DNA of 64,000 nucleotides from Hyposmocoma kahamanoa (GCF_003589595.1 NW_020653337.1:2978561-3042560); one strand, 5' to 3'. Counted from the first letter of the stretch, positions 33,701-44,781 are shown. The notes: generated by a model from the sequence alone, not told the origin. Made by a program: numbers and translations.

Positions 33701-34982
33701 TGTACATGAGTTGGTTGTAAAATTGTTATTGACATTTTATTTGGACTTGAGTATCACTCAAATGTAAAAATCGCCAATTTTCCACTTGAGTGGTATTGTC
33801 TGCTAAGCAATGATACGCAAAAAACTTATTTGTTTGTCAGCAATAGTTTGCACTTAGCGACCAATGGTGTAAATGACAGACTATGGTGCTATCTGTGGCT
33901 TCATAAGGGTAGTTAAAAGTCAGTTTCAACAAGTGTCGTTTCATAGTAGGATTAACCAGTTGTTTTGTTGATGGAAAATCACAGCAAGCAAGATTGAGTT
34001 ATTTCTTCACAACATTTTATAAGTGTGTCATTACGATATAGAGGTCTTAGGTTTTCGCAATTGTTACGCATAGGAAATTAAATTCTTTTTCTGGATTGAA
34101 ATTGTTAAAAGCGTATATTTGTTTACAAACATGACTATACCACCTCAATCAACCGTGACCATGGGACCTGTAAAAGGCCCAAAATGTTGGTTTCTTTGAA
34201 AAAACAAATATACGCGATTTAAATATGGTAAAATAGTTGAATTTCCTGTGTCATTACAAACTTAGATGTTATAGACATTGCCTGATACTTACACATTTCC
34301 CTTACATGGAGAATGAGTTTGGCGACCATGTTCATGTATTCTTCCCGTGTCTTCGCTTTCATGAACACATGGTTCTCCATCTCACTGCTGTTACGCGCCA
34401 CCTGCATGCCGGACCGCTGGATCACTTCCTCGCTGTAATATATTTTAATTATTTTGCGAGACAACTATGGTACCAGAGCAGGAATTCACTCTGGGGCACT
34501 GCATGTAACACCCAGACGTGAACCAATTAGAAAAGGTCATTTTCAAATTGGTCCAACCGGGAATCGAACCCGGGATTTCTTCATCCAGCGCCCACTGTGT
34601 GAATTGTTAAAAACATTAAGTAGAAATGAGCAAACATTGCAAGAAGCAGATGTTTCCTGTGAGTTAACGCTAATTACTGATAACGATGTCATTGTATCAA
34701 AGACATGAGTTTTGTTTAGAAATTGTAGACTGACGTCAACTTGGACGATATACCGTGTTATGGACAGACTTCTCAAATTTATTTCATTGATTATGATTTA
34801 ATTCCCGTTGTATAATCATAATATATATGTGGAAGGGAATGTTCCAGGTTTAATTATAAATAACAAGCGAAGTCTTGTAAATTTCGAACTTACATTTTCG
34901 ATACAACTGTCTGTCGAAAATTCGGGGTCCGCCAATTGTCATCTGTTCCGATAACATTAAATTGCTTTAGCTGATTATCCAT
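21779..34982 (-). CDS. MED15: Mediator complex subunit 15 (ARC105 family)
   Basis: Exons in transcript order, with consistent phases except across one gap: 34982-34894 (ATG), 34432-34293, 32613-31969, 31772-31584, 30531-30381, [assembly gap], 27608-27445, 25379-25155, 22871-22648 and 21893-21779 (TAA). The first two exons encode the KIX activator-binding domain ([55 protein letters not shown]). Then come a Gln/Met/Gly-rich region with [19 protein letters not shown], a Gly/Pro/His-rich exon, and the conserved Med15 C-terminal domain ([105 protein letters not shown]). About 646 codons are visible. Med15 is a Mediator tail subunit that carries activator signals to RNA polymerase II. The exon before DVEKL starts in phase 2 and the next needs a one-base carry-over, so an exon, probably the usual 'QLSKYIEPLRRM'-type segment, is missing. 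Confidence 0.95.
22258..22563 (+). repeat. interspersed element in a Med15 intron
   Basis: A forward, shortened copy of the family at 7172 and 16322: TTCAAATCGACCAGTTAACTT, TGCTGTTTTTCCCACAC, GTTGATATTTACAAGAG, CCTTATTTCGTCTCTATTTC. It ends about 85 bases from the donor side of the Med15 exon 22871-22648. Confidence 0.7.
23033..23318 (+). mobile_element. hAT-type MITE, long form (copy 2)
   Basis: 286 bp between CATTGACTTACAA and TTGTAAGTCAATG, with direct 8-bp flanks TTCATACC (23025-23032 and 23319-23326). It contains the extra internal segment (TAAACGTAGTGACATGTAAA through GCTAAAACGTTG) absent from the short form. It lies in a Med15 intron. Confidence 0.9.
23931..24229. mobile_element. MITE with TCGACCCCTCC ends (long copy)
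   Basis: Terminal inverted repeats of more than 50 bases: the left starts TCGACCCCTCCGACGTAAAG and runs to GCCAAGTTTACAG; the right is CTGTAAACTTGGC to CTTTACGTAGGAGGGGTCGA. A second nested inverted pair (CTCAGTTTTATTCGACAAAG against CTTTGCCGAATAAAACTGAG) makes it foldable along most of its length. It sits in a Med15 intron. Confidence 0.8.
24563..24733 (-). repeat. dispersed repeat, 'GTGACGGGACG...CACTC' family, reversed
   Basis: It reads GTGATATTACAGGCGCATGG, CTTGTCAACTTATGTCTCAG, GTGCCACTCAGATCTTTG and ends GTTCGTCCCGTCACTTGATA. This is the reverse complement of the copy at 8592-8757, within a Med15 intron. Confidence 0.7.
25625..25800. repeat. dispersed repeat shared with 47284-47450
   Basis: The blocks CTCGCTCGAGGTTACGCGAT, GTGCCTACCGCTGAG, ACCGACAGTGCAGGCGCT, TACAACCCTTGTACA and GGGCAACGTTATTTTCAC recur in reverse complement at 47284-47450. 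The 128-codon minus-strand frame over this copy has no known domain and is broken in the other copy, so it is not called as a gene. Confidence 0.65.
26145..26455 (+). repeat. dispersed repeat, long near-identical copy
   Basis: About 300 bases (AAGTATATTGAGAGAAAAAC, CGCCTTGAATTGGAGAAATA, GAACAGCCACC, ending CTTTTTTGAAGTCGGTT) match 37647-37948 almost base for base. They carry the same tail motifs as the 'AACCGAC-TCAAAAG' family. The high identity implies recent spread. Confidence 0.75.
27741..28140. other. assembly gap (400 N)
   Basis: A run of exactly 400 N inside Med15, between exons 30531-30381 and 27608-27445. The splice phases on the two sides do not match, so coding sequence is missing here. 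Any ORF that spans the N run is meaningless. Confidence 0.98.
29024..29317 (+). pseudogene. LINE ORF1/gag-like C-terminal fragment
   Basis: A frame with [53 protein letters not shown] ends TAA followed by AATAAATAAAT. The [12 protein letters not shown](Y/F)RxFRGRL pattern resembles a segment I remember from retrotransposon gag-like proteins of Lepidoptera. Upstream DNA from about 28810 (GGAAGAAGAAAAGGCGGAAA, GACGAGGACGGCTTC) looks like a decayed continuation. It lies in a Med15 intron on the opposite strand. The family assignment is from memory. Confidence 0.55.
29694..29902. mobile_element. foldback element with about 70-bp arms
   Basis: The left arm TTTATCTCCAATATTTCGCT ... ATTTCAAAGTTACAGGACAAC is mirrored by the right arm GTTGTCCTGTAACTTTGAAAT ... 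AGTGAAATTTTGGAGATAAA. The arms are nearly identical over about 70 bases around a 75-base AT-rich centre. It is a non-coding MITE-like element in a Med15 intron. Confidence 0.8.
30982..31209 (+). mobile_element. hAT-type MITE, short form (copy 3)
   Basis: 228 bp between CATTGACTTACAA and TTGTAAGTCAATG, with direct flanks CATACAAG (30974-30981 and 31210-31217). Its interior is closest to the copy at 56815. It lies in a Med15 intron, and the short minus-strand frames over it are artefacts. Confidence 0.9.
34132..34255 (+). repeat. GAAACGTC-family repeat, diverged copy
   Basis: It contains GACTATACCACCTCAATCAA, CCGTGACCATGGGACCTGTA, AAAGGCCCAAAATGTTGGTT and ACAAATATACGCGATTTAAA. The better copies are at 55406-55540, 57603-57810 and (reversed) 61697-61808. 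Here the core GGCCCGAAACGTC is mutated to GGCCCAAAATGTT. It lies close to Med15 exon 2. Confidence 0.7.
34482..34605 (-). repeat. SINE fragment (tandem-array family)
   Basis: AGGAATTCACTCTGGGGCAC, CACCCAGACGTGAACC and the reversed B-box/T-arm CCGGGAATCGAACCCGGGAT identify a minus-orientation copy of the tRNA-like unit seen at 6381-6745 and 44782-44925. It lies between Med15 exons 1 and 2. Confidence 0.65.
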
Positions 34983-35455
34983 TTTTTATGAATAATCAGC
35001 AACAACAAGCAACAACACGGTATAAAACTAATTAATTTCCGTAAAAAACTTCACAAACAAGCGTTTTCAGATTATGACGTTTATCTATAAACCACTCATT
35101 CACTCACAGGCCATTATCGACCGTAAAGTCGCTTTGTGCTTGCAAAATCGTCGGTCCGAGTTGATTGGGTGAGAAAGCTTTTGTTGAATTTAAATTAGAG
35201 AATTCGTTTTGACAAGTAGCAACACTAAATTTCTTCTACTTCTGTCTTTGGATTGGTCCCTGTATACTCTCGCGCTATTACATTAAGATACTAAAGCCCA
35301 CGAAAGAATAAAGAATGGAAGTGCCATTTAGTCTCGATTATTATCAGAACCACTGTCGTCAAAAGGCACACAAACAAATAATAAACACCGAAAACTTGAT
35401 AATGATTGATCGTAATTTCTAATTCAAAAAGATGTAACAATTTTTGGACTGCTAG

Positions 35456-35740
35456 CATTGACTTACAAATAAATGGACGACGGGTCTAATACAAAAACCA
35501 CGAAAAAAATGTACCAAGTCAACCTATTTAAACGTAGTGACATGTAAAGGAATATGAAAAAGCTAAAACGTTGAATTTAAATTGTAATGTCATCGCAGTA
35601 CTGTCTAATTTTGCTTGCTTCGCTGTCATCGAACAAACGAAGACTAAAGCGTGAATGACGCTCTGTATACGATTTTAACGCCCTATAAGTTCGGACACTT
35701 TTTAGCGCGGACCCGACGTCCATATAATTGTAAGTCAATG
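35456..35740 (+). mobile_element. hAT-type MITE, long form (copy 4)
   Basis: 285 bp between CATTGACTTACAA and TTGTAAGTCAATG, with direct flanks ACTGCTAG (35448-35455 and 35741-35748). It begins about 470 bases upstream of the Med15 start codon, so it may lie in or near that promoter. Confidence 0.9.
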
Positions 35741-37499
35741 ACTGCTAGTATAATATTTAAACTTACCCAATCGCTGTATCGTTGAAAGTCCAATAACTTT
35801 ATTGTAAGTTATGACGTTTTGATTTTATATGGAAATTTTATTGAACGTGCTGCCATCTGCCAGTAGATGAAACTACGACGAACGACTAACATCTGAACGG
35901 ATAGAAAGTAGTATCTGCTCGATAACAGATATCTTCTTTAACGCACACATTACAATGAACTTTATTTCGATCAATTAAGTTTAAACGTGGAAAATTCGAA
36001 ATGTTTACTAAGTTCTCTAAAGAATAAAACTCGACCATATTGCTTTGGGATAATGTTTGCTTTCATTTGTTAAAGTCCAAAAATCAATACGAGAAACAGA
36101 AAATTGAAAAGTTACTAAAGGTTTACCGATGCCATGATATGAAACACCACCACGGAAGTATTTTTGATGCGGCTAGCATTTTCACATAACAAAACAGCAC
36201 AATAAGGCTTTTGTCTACGATTTTAGAGAATTTGAACTAAAGAATTACCGCAACCATGACGTATGAAGCGAAAATGAGGGAGTGAGCTCATGTACCTACA
36301 TGGAACTACGCCTGTAATGGGCACCGTGTACACTAAAGCTAACTAACCACTTCAACTGTATTTATTATTCTGACTTCCAAACTCTAACTCAATCAACTTA
36401 TAGTCAAGATCACGTCAAGCTTGACACTTTGTACTTTGGACCGTTCTTATCGTTAGCGGCGTAGAGTTAGATTAAATTCTTAAGTGTCAAACTTGGCGTG
36501 CTCTTGACCCTGTACAACAGGCTGTACCAACAGGCTGCGTAGCAGAATTTGAAAAATAAAAGGTATTCATCACAATATTGTGATGAGAATATTCTTGTGC
36601 AGTATTGAAATAACTTTTGTCAGATGCAGTATTTCCATATTATTATTGATAGTATTCCTGCATCGCATCGCGGATTTTTATCTCAGTTATAGGAGTATGA
36701 TCATCAAGCAGCAATAACATTTTATTTGAAATATTGTAGATACCGAACGAACGCTTCAATTCAATAAAAAATGACGCGTATCACCCAACTGTGCAATTCG
36801 AGTTCACCGGGAATATGCGAATGTGTGCGACCGTAGCCGGCGATTTATGATACTCATATACGCTTGAATTTGATTTGATATTATTTTGTAGTGAGGAATA
36901 AACAATAATTGTTAATTATTATTAAATTTTACTTAGAAATAAAAACCACCATCCAGGGATCAATCTGATTAAACAATTGGGAGAAACACAGGGTTGCCGG
37001 TTGTCATAACATGTTTTTACCTAAAATTCAGTAAATTGCTTTCGCATCCTGCCCGGACTAGAACGATCGGAGCACAGTGGCATGGCATGGCGGTTTTAAT
37101 GGTAGGTTGGCAAGATTTATAGTTTCCTCTGAAGCTCGTCTCGTTTATGAAAATAAATATAAAACAATTGTTACCATTTAATGCAGATCTTAATCTCCAT
37201 AATTAGATTTTATTGAAATTTCAGTACTAAATTTATAAATTGCGTTATCTAACTTCATAGTTGTTTTAACTGCAACTAATAAGCATATTGTCCACGATCC
37301 TGTAGTTGCTGTTTTATCCTGTTACTATTATATTTAATCAATTTATTTGGAGCGCTGATTTTGAATTATATAATATGGCCGGATATTGTTCTACTATCTG
37401 GTATCCGGCCGGATTGTAAAATTAGGTCGTATAGGCCAGATACCGGATAGTTATCGGATATCCGTTTCATTTCTACTTAATAGATAATCATGTCTTCAG

Positions 37500-37948
37500 C
37501 ATAATCTCAGTACAGAGTACCTACTAAAAAAACCGACCTCAAAAGTACGTGGAATAGTACGTCTATTTGCTAAGTTTTATTGAAATGTCCCCTAATTCGC
37601 CACTATACAGGACTGGAGATAATAATAATCGGTTCTCCCTACTCAAAGTATATAGAGAGAAAAACGCCTTGAATTGGAGAAATAGCAAAATCAACCATTA
37701 AAATAATTGCTCCTAAATTAAAGTTAGGCGCTATTTATAAAAACGAATCCTCATGCGTGAACAGCCACCCTTAAAGGTGAATGATTTTCTTCAAAATGAA
37801 GTGGGACCACTATGGAAGTACCCCCTTTCCAACAAAAAAATGAAAATCGGTTCACAAATACCGGAGTTATCGCGTAACATATGTACAAAAAAAAGAAACT
37901 TACAGTCGAATTGAGAACCTCCTCTTTTTTTGAAGGCGGTTAAAAATA
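37500..37948 (+). repeat. dispersed repeats, 'AACCGAC-TCAAAAG' family
   Basis: The first part (AATCTCAGTACAGAGTACCT, AAAAAACCGACCTCAAAAG) matches 312-570 and 60850-61115. The second part (37647-37948) matches 26145-26455 at high identity. The juxtaposition suggests one copy inserted into another or a longer composite element. Confidence 0.7.
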
Positions 37949-38501
37949 ATTTATCCTTTCTATCACTTTAATATAATTGTGTATATCTCTATACAAAGTT
38001 GTATTTAAATATTATTCTATATCTTTTACAAATTACAAAATACTAAGCAATCAAATATTAACTCACACTTTCTCATAAATAAAGCATGACACTGGATGTC
38101 ATAGCCAAATATTCTTCTGAAGTGATCTTCAGGGAAATATAAACTTCCATTCACTGAAATTGACTAAAAAACGCTTCGTTGTTTATTGCGCGATACATTT
38201 ACATTTTATTAAACGAAAAAATAAGTAGGAAAGTTATTTCGCTTTTTAATTGAATGCAAACAAGTTATAAGCGGAGTCGTATTTATTATAATAATATAAT
38301 GAATGCGAAAATTGCATAGTTTTTTTTTTAGAGTAGCAATATTCAATAAAAGAAATGTGATGGAATGAGTGAAGAAGAATGAATAATTTTACAGAAACGT
38401 CAAAGTTACGTTCGCGCGTGTATTTTTTGTATTGTGTGCGTAAATAAACAAATATTTGGGTTTTCAATTATTTCGTGGCTAAGTAAAATTAATGTTTTAT
38501 A

Positions 38502-41500
38502 ATGACCACTTCTACTGTTTTGAGAGTAAAGCGGCGGCTTGAGGATAATCCTCAGAATGCTTTGGTTTTAAACTGTAAACGAATTAAAACCGATACTGAA
38601 GAGATTTCGCCTTCACTGTTCGTTTTTCGAGGCACTGTTGATAATCAGGTAACTTATTTTTCATTTTTACTCGTAGATTCGTTTTTTTAAGTCTTTAACA
38701 TGCAGCAAATGTAGACTTTACGGTGTAGTTCAGACGACGTATGAAACGTTTTTTGAGGTTATGTTAAGTTCTAGGAAGTCGTATACATGTCGTCACACAC
38801 TATTTTTTAGTCTAAATAAATTACACCTTATAGTGCGGTGCGTATGCATACTCATTGCAAAGAATCCATTCCAGCGCTGTCAATATTCCTGTCCATAAAT
38901 ATATGCCGAATTAAAATATAAAGAAAATGTTAATTTTAAGTTTATTATAGTGCATTCGGTTATTTCAATGTTGCTATCCGGATACTTGTAACATACAGTA
39001 ATATATTCATGTCTTATAACTAAGCAATAGACTTGTGCCTGATTGACTCTTAGAGAGAGCAATCCTAGTTAGTTCAATCGGTCAACTGAACTAGGTCGGT
39101 CTTCTAGTTCATTTAGTTCATCTAGTTCCTTACTTAGTTAGTACGTCTTGTCCTTGCTCAGATATCGAATGAACGCTCCAAACTAGTAATTTTATTCACA
39201 TGAACTACTAATACTACGGACTTCTAGTATTATGAGGTCAATACTACTCTGTATTAAATATTTAAAAATACAATTTGTAAGGAATCGGTACTATTCGATT
39301 TTCCTTCATATTGTAAAGGTTTAAAGGCTGTTCTGTGATTCTTACTAAATATCTTTTTTACAAAATAAGAATTTTAGTTAGAATGGTGTGTTTAAAAATC
39401 AATATTTAGGTACAACTATTTCATATACTGGTACTCGTCGGTTGATATTATACATACAGATGCCTCTCAATCATAGTTTTATTAAAAGTAATGAAAGATC
39501 ACTATTTGTCCCGCTCGCCCTGTTCCTACTGTATAAAAAACAGGTGTACGATCAACACAGACAGTTCCTAGTTCGTACTGAACTAAAAAGAACGATGAAC
39601 TATTAAAACCGTCCAAGACGAAGTAGTTCATGCCGGGAATATATTCCTAATAGTTCGTAGTTCATGAATTACTAAACACTTGTACCCTTTGAAGTTTGAG
39701 TTTGAAAGAAGGTTGTAACTTTACATCTTGGAGAGTTGTTATGACTAGGGCTTGGATAAATATGCAGTATAAAGTACACAATATATGTACCTATAATATG
39801 GGCAAAAAATCTTGAAATATGGTGGTAAAAAAACAAATGTTTTTTTTTAAATTTTCAAAATTTAATTCTGTCTATTTGGTCGGAACAACATTTTGTACTG
39901 GCTTAATGACCTTTCGATGTCAACTTAAATTTGCACAAGTCTGCAAATGAGTAGGTCACGTCTAGGTTGTCTTCTACTCTTCCGCACACTGGTAATTTTT
40001 TTTAGTGTATTACAACCTTTTTTTTTATTAAATAAAATATCATGTAATATTGAAAATATGAATTATTACAACTTCCGTGTAGAAATATGATCTAAACCTG
40101 TAAATATGGAAAATAAAAGTCACTTTTTTTAATCCTAAATATAATTATTTATCTAGAAAACAAATTATTAATTAAACGTCAATTATTGAAATAAAAAATA
40201 CATAATTACGTATCAATATGGGCCCTAGCTATGACTTTTGGATTCATTACAGTATTTTTAGTCACCATTATAACAAGCATTAATACTAAAGAGGGACCTT
40301 GGAATCATAAGCGTGTGGAAATAACATTTGTATAAAATTGTTTTGAGGTTAATTTAAAATTTTCGCCCAATTATCTTAAAAAATCCCGAGTGTTACTGCT
40401 TTAAGGATCTGAAGCAACTTATCAGTTCTTTCAATAGTTTCTGTTTCCTTTTAGGATACAAATCAAGTAAAAGACATTGTTCCAAAATACAATATTAAAA
40501 CTACAAACAACGCCAATGATATAATAGAAAAGATGCGCAAAGAAAGAAAGGAAACGTCAATGGAGAATCGTTACGAATTTGTCAACTGTAGTCGGGGATT
40601 AAATTCGAACGATGAGTCAACTGAAGATACTTTTAATCTTGTCGACTTTCGGCAGAAAACTGTGAGTGAAGAAGATAATGTGAAATATGCTTATGATTTA
40701 TACACAGCCGCTAAGCAGGACTTTGATATTTCTATGATTGATCATCTTGTAAGGTTTGTACAGTTTCATTGTTAAGTTCAAATTCAAGTCCACTGAAAAT
40801 CAGCGTCACAGCCTTTTCCCGGCGGTGACATTAGCTTTGCACATTAGCATTAGCACACATCACATCTCTATTTAGCACAACAATAGTGTTGACTAGTTTT
40901 GTCGTCATTTAATTACTTATTACTAAGATTTTATTTTTAATTCATTTTATTTAGTTTTTCTGTTATTCTATTTTGTGTTTGTTTTACTCTTAATTTAGTT
41001 TTATTTAATTTTATATTTATTTATTTTTTAATTTCTTTCTGTGTATTATTGTGTTGTGGCATTATGTAATAAATGGATTCTATTCTATTCTAAATTCTAA
41101 ACATGTTTATTCATAGCCAATTACTATTAAAATTGTCACATGTAGACAACTTAATCACAGTGTCCCATAAGAGCTTGGGCTTTCTGGCTAAGGGTGCTTT
41201 CAAATATGACATTTGTAGAAGCACTACAGTACTGCAACTGTGGTGCGGCAGCTAGCGTCTGTAGCGCTTTAGCAGTTTTTAGTTCACTAATTGTGACTGC
41301 AAAAGTGGCGCTCGCGTGTCACGACAGTTGCGCCACTGCTGAACTTCTATAAGCGTCTAATTTGAAGGCGTCCTAAGGCCTATTAGAGTCTATTCCTGTC
41401 CAACTGTAAACCTGAAGTAATTTACTATTACAGCATAGAAAATTATGAAACGGATTTAATATTGGGTTCCTATCGAGACAATGGTCGGCGGACCCCTTCA

Positions 41501-43164
41501 TCCGATGGTGCTGATGATGACGATGACTCCAATGACGAGAATAACTGGAGAAATGACTATCCGGATTCAGAACCCAGCAGTTTTGACGAGGAAGATATGA
41601 TACAGGCCATGGCAAAGTGTGACATAGGTGTGTTATATTTCCTGCTATTCAGATTTATAGAGATTATAGGTCATGTTGTCGTAAGGCTTCGAACTATTGA
41701 CTCAAATTGGGAAGTGTTACTGCCCCGGTGTTTCTGAGGCTCTTCGTCGTATATGAGTAGATGTTGGTAATTATATTATCTGTATGGACATGTCATAAGT
41801 TTGCTTTCTTACAGTTCACAAACGTTGTTGTTATTTTATACCCGACTTCAAAAAAGGAAGAGGTTCTCAATTTGATTATATTTTTTTATATGTATGTTTA
41901 ATAATAACAGTCTATTTATTTTCTCTCAACATACAAGATAAATTGTATAAATGCTTACTGATTAATGAGTTTCTACATTAAACCTTATTTGCGAGAGACT
42001 GCTGCCTGAGATAGGCATAAAAATACCTGTATGACAGGTCACCAGGTGCCCATTCTTCCATTTATGTTAAAATCAATTTTACATAGATTAGGTAAGTACA
42101 GTAAATCAACGGTAAAAATGGATTTAAATGGATTGTGACCAAACTTACTTTAAATTTGCAAAATTAAAGTGGTCCCATTTAAATTTGAATAAAATATTCC
42201 ACCTCTGAGGGTGGCAAAGTAGGGGATGAATATGGTAACCGTTTTCAATAAAACGTGGCAAATAGATGTAATTCCAGGAACTTTTGAGGTTGGTTTTTTT
42301 GGTACTCTGGCCTGTAACCACAGACTATATGTCTGTGTCTACAACACTTGTGGATTATTCTACTTTATCGTGTCGAGAGACGAAGTCCTCACATATGAGA
42401 AGAGAGTTTTACCCCTTTGCGCCAACTGCTCACCCAACACAACATTTAACTCCCCAACCTGCCAAATATCCCCTAATTGAAGAAAACATTGCAACTATAA
42501 TATAATAATTCTATCTGTTAATATCTTTCTAGAAGATGATCTGTCCAGTGATACGGGTGAAGATAAAATCTATGATGACCCTCCTGATATCTTCAATGAA
42601 GACGTGAAACTGTATGGCGCAGCTTACGCTAAATACAAAGTAAGAGTACTGTCTGAAGATCCAAATCTCGTAGATAACAGGAATTTAATACATAGCACCA
42701 GGGTTAAGGATATGGATGAGGAGTCTATTGACGGTCAGTTTTTTGTTTAGTTATATAAGAATCTATGATAATTCTTATTTACCTATTTAAATTCCAATTA
42801 AGTAGACAAAAAAATGTTATTTACACCTGCCATCATTGGGTTGCCTAGCAACGTTTTTTTTTTATAAAACATTGTATGTCGAATTTGGTTAGAGTATTGT
42901 AGGCGTTGCTTCATATTAATTTATCCAAAGAATATTTTTTTACATGTGCTTATAAGGTTACGATCATGGTTAACATTCCACATGTACGCTGTAAAGCAAC
43001 GAAGCTTTCTAATGTACAGTTCTGTCTAATACATAAAAAGTTTCATTACAGGTTACAAAGATGATAGTGACGATGGATTTTATTATGGCCAAGACGAAGA
43101 TACCGACCAGTTTAAAGAACAATACGATAAAATGGATTCAGATGATGAGTATAGTCCGGATTGA
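38502..43164 (+). CDS. Iwr1: Iwr1 / SLC7A6OS homologue (RNA polymerase II nuclear import)
   Basis: Five exons: 38502-38648, 40455-40753, 41434-41627, 42533-42733 and 43052-43164 (TGA). Total 954 bases, 317 aa, all GT-AG with matching phases. The N-terminus STVLRVKRRLED, ALVLNCKRIK matches the start of SLC7A6OS/Iwr1. The family core is split over exons 2-3 (VKYAYDLYTA, then DHLVSIENYETD and NENNWRNDYPDSEP). The C-terminus is very acidic (YKDDSDDGFYYGQDED, DSDDEYSPD). In yeast, Iwr1 binds the assembled polymerase II cleft and carries the complex into the nucleus; the role here is inferred from homology. The start at 38502 fits the family N-terminus. An overlapping out-of-frame ATG lies 10 bases upstream. 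The gene diverges from Med15 and converges on ush. Confidence 0.95.
39062..39680. repeat. TAGTTCA-rich repeat region in an Iwr1 intron
   Basis: It is dense in AGTTCA/TGAACT words in both orientations (CAATCGGTCAACTGAACTAG, TAGTTCATTTAGTTCATCTA at the left; GTACTGAACTAAAAAG, TAGTTCGTAGTTCATGAATT at the right). This suggests a decayed element with inverted subterminal repeats. Boundaries are uncertain. Confidence 0.45.
42110..42320 (-). repeat. dispersed repeat, 'AACCGAC-TCAAAAG' family, reversed
   Basis: TATTCCACCTCTGAGGGTGG, TTTTCAATAAAACGTGGCAA and CTTTTGAGGTTGGTTTTTT are the reverse complement of the 312-570 motifs. It lies in the Iwr1 intron before exon 4. A related CCCGACTTCAAAAAAGGAAG end is at about 41840. 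Confidence 0.6.
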
Positions 43165-43929
43165 AGTGAATTAGAATGTTAAGCATAATGTTATTCAATA
43201 CTCATGTTATGTTATATGTTTGCTGAAATTATACATTTTTAAACCTATATTTGTGTTGTATTTTTGTGTAATTTTAGTTTAAGTTGTTTTGAGTGTTGGG
43301 AGGTTGACTGCGAACATTTAAAGTAGTTATCGAGATGGGACCAGTAAAGTGGTTAGAAACGTTGGTTCATTTGAAAAAAAAAATAGTTTAATTTCCATTT
43401 CAAGTGGCTGTTTGGTATCGTAATTCATAAGCCTTAAATTAAAAAAAAAAACGAAAGTGTACAAAATTGAATGAATGAAATATTCAAAAACAGTTTTTAT
43501 TTACTATATTTTGATACCTCCAACTCCCACGTAAGTTGTTGTAAGTCAAAATACCATATTTTGCTTTTAAACTTCAATATATCCTTTCTATGTATATTAT
43601 AGGTTTCATATTTAAAAGTTACAATGACGATGCAGAACAATAATACTTGTAAATTTACAATTTGAAGTCTACATAATGATACAACGGGTGGTTTTATTGC
43701 TAAGTAGCAATTTCCTCCGTAATCTTAGGATCTAAAATTGAGATATATAGTGTGCAAAGAATTATATTCAGTTCTATGCCGCTTGTGATGAGACATTTAA
43801 ATCGGGAATTATATCGTATAGGTCTACAGCAGTATTCCCCAAACATTGTTCTGCCGTGGCCCGGTAATTTTCATACTGCTTCTTCGTGACCCATTCAATA
43901 CTTCAATATATCGTCTGTTTAAAGGTAAA
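43165..43929. other. Iwr1 3' flank
   Basis: AT-rich sequence with a decayed GAAACGTC-family fragment (GAGATGGGACCAGTAAAGTG, GAAACGTTGGTTCATTTG) at about 43331-43400. No canonical AATAAA was found close after the stop. Nothing else is recognised. Confidence 0.4.
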
Positions 43930-44127
43930 ACCACATAAGTGTCATTTCTACAAAAAGTCTTCATGTAGCTATGGTAAGAAAATCACTATCTTTCTGCAGG
44001 TGAAACTCAATAACAAAAAGCTATAAACTCAATGAGTGGTTTTATCTGCAGAAAGATGGTGATTTTCTTACAAGAGGTACATAATTTGGATTTTTTTTGT
44101 GGATTTGTGGAATGTCACTTATGTGGT
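43930..44127. mobile_element. foldback element beside the assembly gap
   Basis: Outer arms ACCACATAAGTGTCATTT and AATGTCACTTATGTGGT, and inner arms GTAAGAAAATCACTATCTTT and AAAGATGGTGATTTTCTTAC, pair in register. This makes a roughly 200-base nearly palindromic unit. A run of N begins 57 bases later. Confidence 0.75.
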
Positions 44128-44183
44128 GGTGGGACGAAAGTTTTATTCTGAGGTCTAGTTCCACTTCAACAAGGCGGGAATGT

Positions 44184-44583
44184 NNNNNNNNNNNNNNNNN
44201 NNNNNNNNNNNNNNNNNNNNNNNNNNNNNNNNNNNNNNNNNNNNNNNNNNNNNNNNNNNNNNNNNNNNNNNNNNNNNNNNNNNNNNNNNNNNNNNNNNNN
44301 NNNNNNNNNNNNNNNNNNNNNNNNNNNNNNNNNNNNNNNNNNNNNNNNNNNNNNNNNNNNNNNNNNNNNNNNNNNNNNNNNNNNNNNNNNNNNNNNNNNN
44401 NNNNNNNNNNNNNNNNNNNNNNNNNNNNNNNNNNNNNNNNNNNNNNNNNNNNNNNNNNNNNNNNNNNNNNNNNNNNNNNNNNNNNNNNNNNNNNNNNNNN
44501 NNNNNNNNNNNNNNNNNNNNNNNNNNNNNNNNNNNNNNNNNNNNNNNNNNNNNNNNNNNNNNNNNNNNNNNNNNNNNNNNNNN
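44184..44583. other. assembly gap (400 N)
   Basis: Exactly 400 N. The right flank is a TATATGTATA-rich simple repeat, a likely cause of the break. ORFs that span it are meaningless. Confidence 0.98.
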
Positions 44584-44781
44584 ATATACATATATGTATA
44601 TTACTACGTTATATATGTATATAAATAAAGGATATAACGTTTTAGAAACACCACATTTTTCAGGACGAACAATAAATGTGTTGTAAAATAATTATAGTTG
44701 ACACATTAATGTTGTAGTTAGCATGTGAATTACTTATATAGGTTTTCACTTCAAAGCAAAAAAGTGCTTTTTTTACGACTT

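Larger units (their letters stand above)
34983..38501. other. Med15/Iwr1 divergent intergenic region
   Basis: No gene is seen. The shared upstream region of two divergent transcription-related genes is 3.5 kb. It contains a hAT-type MITE (35456-35740), a hairpin at about 36401-36512 (GTCAAGATCACGTCAAGCTT against its inverse), CCGGATATCCGG-rich sequence near 37380-37470, and a dispersed repeat (37500-37948). No TATA box could be assigned with confidence. Confidence 0.5.
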
